Assembly: GCA_045605445.1 (NCBI GenBank)
Contig: JAZUPZ010000043.1
Span: forward strand, 1-47,495
Direction of reading: 5' to 3'
Length of the DNA stretch: 47,495 nucleotides
Source of the DNA: CAZMHL01 sp045605445
Lineage (GTDB): Bacteria; Bacillota; Clostridia; RGIG6154
Of this stretch, positions 7,865 to 15,773 are shown in pieces (within the stretch, counting starts at the first letter, position 1; every line of letters starts with the position of its first letter). Position numbers and translations under genes: made by a program. The notes under the pieces were generated by a model. It worked only from the letters and a program-made list of their open reading frames with translations, was not told where the DNA came from and did no database searches.

Positions 7865-10800
7865 TTACTTGCCGTCTATTATTTTAAGAAGAGTATGACC
7901 TATATTATTTATTTCATCGGGATTTGAAATTGTTATTACGTCCAGCATACTTCCTCTTGTTCTTTGCATATTGTTAAGAGAATTGTCGTATCTGGGATTT
8001 TCCTGAGTGTCGGCAATAAGCACCGCTGTTGCGTTTATTCCGAATTTTTCGGCAAGCTTTGAAAGCTTGAAATAGTAATCCTGCTCAATTACCGGCCTTG
8101 CTTTACACTCGATAAACAACGACTTGAACCCTTTGGTAACAACACAGTCTATTTCGCTGAGCACGTTGCTGTTTTCCCAGTTAACCTCAAAGCTGCTTTC
8201 AACATCGTCAAAACATCCGCATTCCAAAAGCTTATGGAAGGTGTAAATTTCAAGAATTCGTCCTGCCGTGGTCATAAGCTGTTTTATCTGAAGCGTTGCA
8301 TAGCAAAAGCTTATAACATCTTCGTTTTCTTCTTTTTCAATACGAAGATTTGAAATAAACTGATTTTTAGCAAAAAATCTGAGAACATCGCAAATCTGAC
8401 TGAAGGCATTTTTAAAATTAGGAAAATCCTTCATTTTAATTTTATTAACAACAAGATTGTCAAAACATACTTCAACCTGGCGTTTTACCTTTTTAAACTG
8501 AATATTTTCCGCAACCATAAGCGCGTAAGGATTTTCAACAATTCTGTTTATATCTTTACGGCAACCGTTTTTCTCAGTAATGCTCCATCTGCAGGAATCG
8601 GTAGTATAGCAACGAACCTCTGACTCATCTTCTATAATTTTGCAATCCTTGAGCATCTGAGTTATTTTATTCAGCGCAGGATAACACACAAAGGGCATTA
8701 TATAGCTGTATGTCTCAGCTCTTGCCTCCATTTTTGATTTTGGTTTTACCTCAAAGGTTCCTATAACATCATTTAATGCAGAATACTCGCAAAGAAGCTC
8801 GCAGGTCATTTTCCATCCGAAGCTGTCTTTTCTGTATGCCTCCCACAGCTTTTTATAGTCGTTGAAAAATTCAGGGTCGTGGCTTCTGCCCTTTGAGTTT
8901 TTAAACGCCGCCATATCGTTTACTCTTACATAACGGTTATTTTCAACATATCCGAAAAATTCGCAATTTTCCGTCATGGAATGGAATTTTCTTGTTGAAG
9001 TGTCGAACTGATACTTGTCAAAATCTCCGTAAACTCCCGCTCCCAGCAGCAGATACGAAAGATTGGTTGAGTTTTCCTCAATGGCGCAGATTTTTCTTTC
9101 CCCGTCAAGCTTTTTAAGGCTTTCTGAAATTACCTTTGCCGCCAGGGCTCTTGATTCAACCGGATAAGCTTTTACACTTTTAACAACCTTTTCCTCGCCC
9201 TCTTTAAGTCTCTTTGAGAGCTCCTTAATTTCGTTTTCAAGCCCGGGCTTTGTATAAGCAATCATAAAATCGATATAAGTTTTAAGGTTTTTACTCTGAA
9301 TATAGCTTTTTACATAGCCTGCCGCCTCTTCAAAGCTTTCAAGGTCGCACTGCTTTTCCGCAAGGTAAAGATAGGTTATTCTTGAAGGATTCAAAACCGT
9401 TGCCGCCGCAACATTGTTGAAAATTTCCGTATTGCTTCCCGTTGAAAAAGGAATGGCAAGATTAATTTCCTCTGAATAGGTAAGTATAAACGGAATATAT
9501 TTCGTCATATCAAAATCGTTCTTTTTATAATCCTTATAGTCTGTACTCTTAAGTATAGGCCAGAACTTTGTTATAATTGCTTCGGTTCCGGATTTTACAT
9601 ATTCTCTGTCATCGGGTTCAAGAAATTTAAGGGTTTCTTTGAAATCTGCAAGAAGTCCCTCGTAAAGGTCTACGCTGTTCAAATCGTTATTCCATATGTC
9701 CTTCAGACAGGAAATCCAGGCTGAAAAAGCAACTGCCGCATCGGGACTGCATTCAACAACTCTCTGAATAGAAGCTATCATTTCTCCTGAAAGAATATTC
9801 TCGTTTTTAATCTCCTCTGCCTTTGCGGCAAACGCCCTGTGAAGCATTACGGAAACTCTGTCAAGGCCGTCAAGAGCTGCAATTTCCTTTTCTGTTGCCT
9901 CGTCCCATTTTCTGCAGTTGTTGGAGATATACTCCGGTTTGATGAGCACCAATTCGGGAGTACTTCTTACGATACAAACGTGTTTCTTTGCTCTTTTATC
10001 GTTAATGGAGCCGTTCATACACTTTGAATAGTCGGTTCTGCAGGTCCAGCCGTTACACAGCTTTTCAACAACCCATCTTTTATGCTCTGTGCATATAAGC
10101 TGATTTTTGTCATTTTTTCTTGACTTGTCATTCCATATTTCTCTTACAAATCTTTTCGCCGCCTGAGCAAAGGTGCACTTATCAAGGTCTATTCCAACGC
10201 TGTAAAGCTTATATTTTATCGAAAGAACATTTGAAACGCAGGAAGCGTGGTTATACTTTGAAGAGAATTTTTTTCTGATTTTCTGATAGTCCACATTAAG
10301 CCCGTTCTCCCAGATAAGATGGGCATTAAACGCCATACGTTCAATTTCCCCGTAAAACTCTTTTTTTGTTATATCTTCATTTATGTAAACGGGATTACCC
10401 TTTACTCTGCCTTTGTTGGCAAAAGGCTTTCCTTCATAGGCAAAGTTTACGCAATAATCAAGGCCGAACGCCGCCTTGGAGTCAACAAAGGTTTTTGCAA
10501 CCGTGTGGTTAAGCTCGTCGTCGCCAAGAGCTATAAAAACATAGTGAATTTTGTTGTTTTCAACAATTACGTCAACTATTTCATCCTTGTTCTGTCTTCC
10601 CTTATCGGTTACAAAGGTATGGTCAACAAAGCTTATGTTTCCGTAAGATTCCTCTTTTGATTTTTCAAGAGAACCGTCGATATTAAAAAATTTATCCAGC
10701 TCGGGACGGTCTTTAAGATAAAGCTCCTTATCTTCCTTATTATTTGAAACTACGGTTACATTAAGCTCCATTCCCGCCATTTGCCCCGTTGGAAGGCAAA

Positions 10801-12046
10801 CGTCGAGAAAGCTCTGGGCATATCCGCCAAAGCCAACTACAAGCACATTTATTGCTTTTTCCCCTTTGGGTACACAAGCATAAAGAGGTTTTTCATAAAG
10901 AAGATTCTGAAAAACCAGAGTTGGGTTCTTTTTGTCGAGAACCTTGTTAATTTCCTTTATTCCCACAACCTCGCCCATTCTTATTCTTTTAACGATATCG
11001 GCGGGGAGAAAACGGGTTATTGCTTTTTCAAGGTCGGCAATAAGGGCCTCACACGCCTTATAGCGTTTTTCCCTGTCGGGATTCAGGCATTTTTTAAGAA
11101 TTTTTACAAGCAATGCTCTTAAAACAGGGTGAGAATTTGCCTCGGAGGATTCAATAAGCTTAGAGGCTGCAACCATTTTATCAAGGTTATTATAGTATTC
11201 ATTGCTGTATCCGGTTTCATTATTATCGTTAACAACTATTGCGCTGAAAAGGGTTGCTCCTATTGAATAAATATCCGCTTTGTTATCCGGCTTAAGGGTT
11301 CCGATTTCAGGAGCTGTATAGCCCTTTGATTCTGAATAAACCGCCTCTGTATTATAAATAGAATAAACAGAATTTACGTCAAAAAGAGAAATTGACTCGG
11401 TAAGCACCTTGTCGTTACGAATGTGAAATCCGAAATTCTCAGGCTTTATATCGCCGTGAATAAGCTCGGCGCAATGCAGAGCACATATACACTCTGCAAG
11501 GTTTTTAACAGAATTAAGCACCAGATAAAGCTTTTTCTCCGGCTCCTTTGAAGGATTCTGATGAATTTCTTTACAGATTTCATCAAAGGTTTTAATGGGA
11601 ACGGAGGGAGTCCAGATATAAACACTTCCGTTTTTTTCGCCCTTTTCGTCGCAACTGAAGAAAATTTCAAAGCCGGGAATAAAAGTATTGAACACTATAT
11701 TTTCCGCATTGCGGGAAATTTCTTCAAGAAGCGTATTATAAGGCCTTGTATATTCATCACAATCCTTTTCAAACAAATTTATCGGGCCGGAGACGGGGAA
11801 CAGGGGTTTTACCTTCGTTCCGTCGGCGCAGATATGGGTTTTTCTTTCAAGAATATACCCTTTTTCTTCAAGAGGATAAAATTCCTTAAGCTTTCCTCTT
11901 ACCTTTCCGCACACCGCATCGTAGCAAACGGCAAAGCCGCCGCTTCCGACTTTTTTCTCTATGGTAAACAAAGCCGGCTTTCTGAGACCGTGAAAATCTC
12001 CGAGCAGCAGCTTTTCGTTCTTTTTGAGATAAACTCTTTTACTCAT
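7865..12046 (-). CDS. Protein kinase - Rossmann - RyR-like - Card1-like nuclease fusion
   Basis: A cytoplasmic multidomain protein of 1393 residues, with no signal or membrane segment seen. Residues 1-340 are a Ser/Thr-type kinase: glycine loop GSGGF at 34-38, Lys54 in LKEFYP, HGDIKPEN at 197-204, Asp223 in a DVN variant of DFG, TAPE at 244-247 and DIYSIG near 258. It therefore looks active. Around 397-560 is a Rossmann-like unit starting VLVVGFGGYAQ. Around 600-720 is an RyR-like domain marked by TEHKRWVVEKLCNGW near 655. A long helical region follows. The last 140 residues resemble the DUF1887/Card1 nuclease: LEIYTF near 1262, SEID near 1295 and FIECKA near 1310 supply the acidic residues and Lys of a PD-(D/E)XK site. 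It is 15 bases downstream of its operon partner, with AAGGAG before the ATG. An immune or stress effector role is inference. Confidence 0.8.
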   Translation of the reverse strand: MSKRVYLKKNEKLLLGDFHGLRKPALFTIEKKVGSGGFAVCYDAVCGKVRGKLKEFYPLEEKGYILERKTHICADGTKVKPLFPVSGPINLFEKDCDEYTRPYNTLLEEISRNAENIVFNTFIPGFEIFFSCDEKGEKNGSVYIWTPSVPIKTFDEICKEIHQNPSKEPEKKLYLVLNSVKNLAECICALHCAELIHGDIKPENFGFHIRNDKVLTESISLFDVNSVYSIYNTEAVYSESKGYTAPEIGTLKPDNKADIYSIGATLFSAIVVNDNNETGYSNEYYNNLDKMVAASKLIESSEANSHPVLRALLVKILKKCLNPDREKRYKACEALIADLEKAITRFLPADIVKRIRMGEVVGIKEINKVLDKKNPTLVFQNLLYEKPLYACVPKGEKAINVLVVGFGGYAQSFLDVCLPTGQMAGMELNVTVVSNNKEDKELYLKDRPELDKFFNIDGSLEKSKEESYGNISFVDHTFVTDKGRQNKDEIVDVIVENNKIHYVFIALGDDELNHTVAKTFVDSKAAFGLDYCVNFAYEGKPFANKGRVKGNPVYINEDITKKEFYGEIERMAFNAHLIWENGLNVDYQKIRKKFSSKYNHASCVSNVLSIKYKLYSVGIDLDKCTFAQAAKRFVREIWNDKSRKNDKNQLICTEHKRWVVEKLCNGWTCRTDYSKCMNGSINDKRAKKHVCIVRSTPELVLIKPEYISNNCRKWDEATEKEIAALDGLDRVSVMLHRAFAAKAEEIKNENILSGEMIASIQRVVECSPDAAVAFSAWISCLKDIWNNDLNSVDLYEGLLADFKETLKFLEPDDREYVKSGTEAIITKFWPILKSTDYKDYKKNDFDMTKYIPFILTYSEEINLAIPFSTGSNTEIFNNVAAATVLNPSRITYLYLAEKQCDLESFEEAAGYVKSYIQSKNLKTYIDFMIAYTKPGLENEIKELSKRLKEGEEKVVKSVKAYPVESRALAAKVISESLKKLDGERKICAIEENSTNLSYLLLGAGVYGDFDKYQFDTSTRKFHSMTENCEFFGYVENNRYVRVNDMAAFKNSKGRSHDPEFFNDYKKLWEAYRKDSFGWKMTCELLCEYSALNDVIGTFEVKPKSKMEARAETYSYIMPFVCYPALNKITQMLKDCKIIEDESEVRCYTTDSCRWSITEKNGCRKDINRIVENPYALMVAENIQFKKVKRQVEVCFDNLVVNKIKMKDFPNFKNAFSQICDVLRFFAKNQFISNLRIEKEENEDVISFCYATLQIKQLMTTAGRILEIYTFHKLLECGCFDDVESSFEVNWENSNVLSEIDCVVTKGFKSLFIECKARPVIEQDYYFKLSKLAEKFGINATAVLIADTQENPRYDNSLNNMQRTRGSMLDVITISNPDEINNIGHTLLKIIDGK

Positions 12047-12061
12047 CCTTTTCTCCTTTTG

Positions 12062-13708
12062 TTACATATTTATGTATGCATAAGCCGAAAAAACAATAAT
12101 GATATCGAATATATTTTTCCCGCTTATCTGCTGATAGGCACACTTGTCAAGAATTCCGTTAAGCCCCTGACGGAAATCGTCAAAAACATTTTTAAAGCTT
12201 CGCCATTTGTTCTCGTCTCCATCTTCGCGAAGCTGACAGTAATAATAGTAATATGCCACCAGCATGGAGGTTCTTGTTATTTTATCAGAAGAATTTATAT
12301 AAAGCGCCTTGTTTTTTCCGTTTTTGTTCTTTAAAAATTTGTCTGCACTTACAATAACTTCCGCAAAATCGTCCTTTTCGGCAACAGTTCCCTTCATACT
12401 TGAAAGGAGCTCTTTATATCGGTTTTTAATATCATCGGTATCAACAAACCAGATTCCGTGAACACAATTTTCCAGACTGCCGCCCTCTTTGATTTTTTCT
12501 ATTATTTCAAGATAAGCTTTAAACGCCGTTTCCTGGCAGGGCTCCAGCTGAAATTCACTGTATTTGTTTTCCACTGCAACAGACTTTTCTCCGTTTTTTT
12601 GTTTTCTTTCGTAAAATCCGGCGTGAATATTGCAGTTATATTCTGTTTTTATGAATTTTTCAAATTCCTCTTCACCAAAGGTGAACACTCTTTCAAGAAA
12701 GCTTTCTTTGAGAATTTCCGTTGCCTTTACGGGCTTTTCAGTTTTCTCGGTACTGTAACACTCTTTGCTTATACGCTCTATCATTGCTGTAGCCTTTTTT
12801 ATTTTTTCAAGCGGCGTAAGATTTTTTCCTATGTAATAAAGATAAACCATTTCGGCAAAGTTCTTATAGTTTATTCCCTGACCGGTAGGCTCTATTTCAC
12901 AGCCGGAGGCATTTTTTCTGTACTCCTCGCCGATAAACCTGATTACATTATTTGAGTAATAATCGTAAAAAAGATTTTTTTCAATGTCATTTTCTTTATG
13001 CTCTTTTCTTGTTTCTGCGGGAGTATAGGTCATTTCAAAAGCAATTCCAAAGAGATACAGTCCCTCCCTGGTTGCACCCTCGCCCCTGAAATTTCCTTCA
13101 GCAAGGTCGTTACAAAGCTTAAGAATACCGTAAATTCCGTAAGGCTTTTTCTGAGCCTTTGTTGCAGTGCTCAGGGGTTCAAAAACTCCATCGTCCAGAT
13201 AATCTGCAAGTTGTTCCGGCTGAATTTCTTTCCCTGTTTTTCCTTCTGCATATTTTAAAATATGATTGCCGTTATATCCCGCATCGGAAAGGGAATTTGT
13301 ATGCTTAACAAACCGTTTTAAAATTCTCAGTCTCAATGGGTCTTTTGTAAACTCCTTGTCAACCCTATCAACAATTCTGAGCATATAATCCTTTGGCGAC
13401 AGAAAAAGAGAGAATTTTTCAAAAATCGCCTCAAAAATTCTATCGCCTATTTCATCGTTTGTAAAAAGCTTAAGACTGTCTGACACCTTTTTATATTCCT
13501 TATCGGTCATATCAGGGCTGCAGGTTACTCCGCAGTCTTTAAGCATTGAATATATTTCCGCGCGTACTGAAGGTCTTTCGGATGCATAGCTCTTTTCAAG
13601 TTTTTTAAATACTCTTTCAAAATCCTCTTTAGTATAAAGATTTTTGAATTTTTCCTCCAGGTCAGTTAAAACCATATCCATTTTTCTTGTGTAGCTTGTA
13701 TTTCCCAT
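12062..13708 (-). CDS. Unknown 548-residue soluble protein, operon partner of the kinase-nuclease
   Basis: I do not recognise the family. The protein is charged, Lys/Glu-rich and predicted mostly helical, with no signal peptide. An N-terminal region of about 230 residues is followed by a Tyr-rich segment, a more ordered part around 330-470 and a short hydrophobic C-terminus (FDIIIVFSAYAYINM). No Walker, nuclease or HTH motif is evident. The ATG at 13708 is eight bases from AAAGGAA; a TTG two codons earlier is too close to it. It is the first gene of the two-gene operon driven by the promoter at 13750-13778 and ends 15 bases before the kinase fusion. The tight pairing suggests it is a sensor, adaptor or kinase substrate, which is a guess from context. 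Confidence 0.75.
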   Translation of the reverse strand: MGNTSYTRKMDMVLTDLEEKFKNLYTKEDFERVFKKLEKSYASERPSVRAEIYSMLKDCGVTCSPDMTDKEYKKVSDSLKLFTNDEIGDRIFEAIFEKFSLFLSPKDYMLRIVDRVDKEFTKDPLRLRILKRFVKHTNSLSDAGYNGNHILKYAEGKTGKEIQPEQLADYLDDGVFEPLSTATKAQKKPYGIYGILKLCNDLAEGNFRGEGATREGLYLFGIAFEMTYTPAETRKEHKENDIEKNLFYDYYSNNVIRFIGEEYRKNASGCEIEPTGQGINYKNFAEMVYLYYIGKNLTPLEKIKKATAMIERISKECYSTEKTEKPVKATEILKESFLERVFTFGEEEFEKFIKTEYNCNIHAGFYERKQKNGEKSVAVENKYSEFQLEPCQETAFKAYLEIIEKIKEGGSLENCVHGIWFVDTDDIKNRYKELLSSMKGTVAEKDDFAEVIVSADKFLKNKNGKNKALYINSSDKITRTSMLVAYYYYYCQLREDGDENKWRSFKNVFDDFRQGLNGILDKCAYQQISGKNIFDIIIVFSAYAYINM

Positions 13709-13749
13709 TTGCAAATTCCTTTCACAGATACGACAGTTTTCTGCCTTTT

Positions 13750-13778
13750 ATTATATAATATGTGAAAAAAATTATCAA
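13750..13778 (-). promoter_or_regulatory. Promoter of the kinase-nuclease operon
   Basis: Read on the minus strand: TTGATA (complement of 13773-13778), a 17-base spacer, then a perfect TATAAT (complement of 13750-13755). It is about 40 bases upstream of the first gene and one of the strongest promoters in the window. Its -35 is only 15 bases from the -35 of the divergent RyR promoter, so one regulator or polymerase contest could affect both. Confidence 0.75.
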
Positions 13779-13793
13779 TACTTTTATCCCCGA

Positions 13794-13823
13794 TGTACAT
13801 TTTTCCAGAATTTGTGATATACT
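13794..13823 (+). promoter_or_regulatory. Promoter of the stand-alone RyR gene
   Basis: TGTACA (13794-13799, four of six matches to TTGACA), an 18-base spacer, and TATACT (13818-13823) preceded by TGA, giving an extended -10. It is back-to-back with the kinase-operon promoter. An AAGGAG site and the ATG follow about 30 bases downstream. Confidence 0.55.
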
Positions 13824-13853
13824 TATATTATAAATTCATAAGGAGATTTAAAA

Positions 13854-14135
13854 ATGTATAAACCAAATCCTATTGACACAAGCAACATAGCTCTTTCAGA
13901 GGAGCTTACAGAGCTTACTGAACAGCTTGCAAAAAATACCCACGAAGTATGGGCAAAAGGAAGAATTAACGATGGTTGGACCTTCGGAACGGCAAGGGAT
14001 GATACAAAAAAAGAAACGCCCTGCCTTGTTCCCTATGAAGAGCTTTCCGAAAAGGAAAAGGACTTCGACAGAAACACGGCTATTGAAACAATAAAGCTTA
14101 TTCTTTCCCTTGGTTATAAAATTTCAAAAGAATAA
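13854..14135 (+). CDS. Stand-alone RyR-domain protein
   Basis: A 93-residue protein consisting almost entirely of one RyR domain, named after the repeats of ryanodine receptors and found alone in many bacteria. The match runs through the whole protein: NPIDTSNIALSEEL, then LAKNTHEVWAKGRINDGWTF, CLVPYEELSEKEKDFDR, and ending ILSLGYKI. It is soluble and cytoplasmic. Bacterial RyR domains are thought to recognise small ligands, but none is established. It is transcribed divergently from the operon whose second protein contains an RyR-like domain, so the two may sense the same molecule, or this one may compete with or buffer the other. It starts from ATG after AAGGAG and is followed by a hairpin. 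Confidence 0.9.
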   Translation: MYKPNPIDTSNIALSEELTELTEQLAKNTHEVWAKGRINDGWTFGTARDDTKKETPCLVPYEELSEKEKDFDRNTAIETIKLILSLGYKISKE

Positions 14136-14143
14136 ATCTGTAG

Positions 14144-14184
14144 CCCCAAAACAGCGTTTTTTTGAAAAATCTGCTGTTTTGGGG
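14144..14184 (+). terminator. Hairpin after the RyR gene, probable terminator or attenuator
   Basis: CCCCAAAACAGC (14144-14155) pairs perfectly with GCTGTTTTGGGG (14173-14184) around a 17-base loop containing its own T and A tracts. There is no strong T run afterwards. The 3' arm could instead begin a second small hairpin with TATCCCC at 14190-14196, so the two structures are mutually exclusive. Confidence 0.55.
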
Positions 14185-14252
14185 TAAAATATCCCCCTCA
14201 CGCCTTATTTTGAAATTTATGGTATCTTATATTCAGAAAGGAGATACTATGC

Positions 14253-14639
14253 ATGTTCAGAATAATGGTCAACAAAAAATGTAAAACCTATACAAAGGCA
14301 GATCACGCCACAAAGCTTTCAATTTACGCCTGTCTTAAAAAGCTGGCAAACAAGCTTGACGAAAAAGGAGATGACCTTAAACTTATTTTTAATAATGACA
14401 GCATTATTTACGATCGGATAAATTCGGAAATATATGTTTGCAAGGACCACGGATTTAACGGAATTCAGCTTCGGATTGTTTTCGGCGCAATTAAAACCCG
14501 CGACGTTTTCACCGTTTACTTCATTGACCTTTATTACAAAAAACAAAACAACAAAAGTTACATAGCTTCTTCAAACTTAAAATACAAAAACACGGCAATT
14601 GCCGATTTTGAATTTGAAGATATGCTTTTGACATTATAA
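14253..14639 (+). CDS. Unknown 128-residue protein, weakly RelE/HigB-like
   Basis: A small basic soluble protein with no clear family match. Its arrangement is two N-terminal helices (KADHATKLSIYACLKKLANKL), a short strand region, then IQLRIVFGAIKTRDVFTVYFIDLYYKK, where several strands end in a Lys-rich turn. This loosely resembles RelE/HigB-type mRNA interferases. No antitoxin lies immediately next to it, which argues against that reading. The ATG at 14253 is nine bases from AAAGGAG; an ATG four bases earlier opens only an 11-codon reading frame. It is 12 bases upstream of the SEDS-like gene and probably co-transcribed with it. Confidence 0.6.
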   Translation: MFRIMVNKKCKTYTKADHATKLSIYACLKKLANKLDEKGDDLKLIFNNDSIIYDRINSEIYVCKDHGFNGIQLRIVFGAIKTRDVFTVYFIDLYYKKQNNKSYIASSNLKYKNTAIADFEFEDMLLTL

Positions 14640-14651
14640 GGAGGAAACAAT

Positions 14652-15722
14652 ATGACAAAAAAATCTTCATTTACTTACCTTGCCGTCTGGATTTTATCCT
14701 TTGCTGTGGGAATTTTGTGCAATGCAACAATATTCGGCACGGAAATTTTCCCCTCTTCAGACGTTTGGCTTCCCCTTTTTTTAAACCGTTCCGCCATTGT
14801 TGTCTTTTGCTTTTTTCTTGCCTTTGCGGCACTTTTCCTTTCAACGGACATAAAAAAAGCAATTGGCGCGGTCTGCAGAAAAAACTTTTACTTTATTATT
14901 TACATTCTCTTTTCGGGATTTGTGGCGCACATATTGGGAAAATCAACACCTTTTCCGACAAAAACGGCTTTAATTATTCTCTGCTACCCTGTTGCACTTT
15001 TACGATTAAAGCTTTGCCTTAACAGCAGTTACAGAATTTTAAGTTTAACAACAACCTTTTTGTCAGTGTTCTTTGTTTCCCTTTTGATCTGCGGGATTAA
15101 ATTTGCTTTTGTTACGGCAACGATTCTTATTCTTGCTGAAATCAGCGCCCTGACCATAAAAAAGACAAAGCCGCTTATGCCTTTTATTCTGCACATTGTT
15201 CTCACCGGTGTATTTACGGTGCTTTGCCTTGTTATAGCCCTTAAAGATAACCCTGCACGAGTTGAAGCACTTAAAGGCTGGCTTATGCCTTCTTCTTCGC
15301 TTGTGTATACATATGTAGTCAATACTCTTAAAAATGCGCCCTGGTTTGCTTTTAACATTATGAACAATTTTTCATTTTTTGTTGGCAGTAACAGCGCCTG
15401 CACATATGCTCATCTTTTCCACTCTTTCGGAATTATACCTTCGGGAATTCTTGTTTTCCTTCATTATTTTGCATTTGTGGAAATGGCGAGAAGAGCATTT
15501 AAATTTAAAAGCAGTAACAGAAAATATATGGCAATTATGTGTGTAACCATAATGGCAATTCAGTTTATCGCAGGCTTCGGTTCCTCGTTTCTTATGCTGC
15601 CCATTACGGAATTTGGCGCCCCCTTTATTACTGTTACGGGTATTGAGTTTTATATTCTTCCTCTTCTTATGTTTGTTTGTCTTGAAAGAAAGGAAAGAAA
15701 AGCCTTTGAATTTGCCGTTTAA
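14652..15722 (+). CDS. Divergent SEDS (FtsW/RodA/SpoVE)-like membrane protein
   Basis: A polytopic protein of 356 residues with about nine or ten hydrophobic spans. The C-terminal 120 residues follow the order of a SEDS protein: a HLFHSFGIIPSGILVF stretch where FtsW has its LG(I/L)-G segment, then IQFIAGFGSSFLMLPITEFGAPFITVTG, matching the position of the Q..N.G..LG..P.TG.PLPF..GG motif. The highly conserved PLPFxSxGG is degenerate here. Canonical SEDS proteins are peptidoglycan glycosyltransferases. Whether this one keeps that activity is doubtful from sequence alone. It has an AAGGAGG ribosome site and ends at a bidirectional terminator. It could also be an unrelated O-antigen-ligase-like protein. 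Confidence 0.55.
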   Translation: MTKKSSFTYLAVWILSFAVGILCNATIFGTEIFPSSDVWLPLFLNRSAIVVFCFFLAFAALFLSTDIKKAIGAVCRKNFYFIIYILFSGFVAHILGKSTPFPTKTALIILCYPVALLRLKLCLNSSYRILSLTTTFLSVFFVSLLICGIKFAFVTATILILAEISALTIKKTKPLMPFILHIVLTGVFTVLCLVIALKDNPARVEALKGWLMPSSSLVYTYVVNTLKNAPWFAFNIMNNFSFFVGSNSACTYAHLFHSFGIIPSGILVFLHYFAFVEMARRAFKFKSSNRKYMAIMCVTIMAIQFIAGFGSSFLMLPITEFGAPFITVTGIEFYILPLLMFVCLERKERKAFEFAV

Positions 15723-15732
15723 AAAATAGTTT

Positions 15733-15773
15733 GAAATAAAAAAGTGAGTGTTTTACACTCACTTTTTTATTTC
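15733..15773. terminator. Bidirectional terminator between convergent genes
   Basis: A perfect 18-base-pair inverted repeat (15733-15750 with 15756-15773) around a five-base loop; the core GTGAGTG/CACTCAC is flanked by A6 and T6. The stop codon of the minus-strand ECF gene lies inside the right arm. Confidence 0.92.

Noticed and set aside
7865..12046. Card1-like end taken as evidence of a type III CRISPR ancillary protein
   Set aside because: There is no CRISPR array or cas gene in the window, and the Rossmann unit starts with GxGxxG, more like NAD-binding/TrkA-type than a typical CARF domain.
9839..12334. Several plus-strand reading frames of 60-260 codons opposite the kinase and partner genes
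   Set aside because: They are hydrophobic, Phe/Cys-rich antisense shadows without ribosome sites and lie wholly opposite strongly coding sequence.
14253..14639. Toxin-antitoxin locus
   Set aside because: Resemblance to RelE/HigB is weak and no antitoxin gene is adjacent, so I kept it as unknown.
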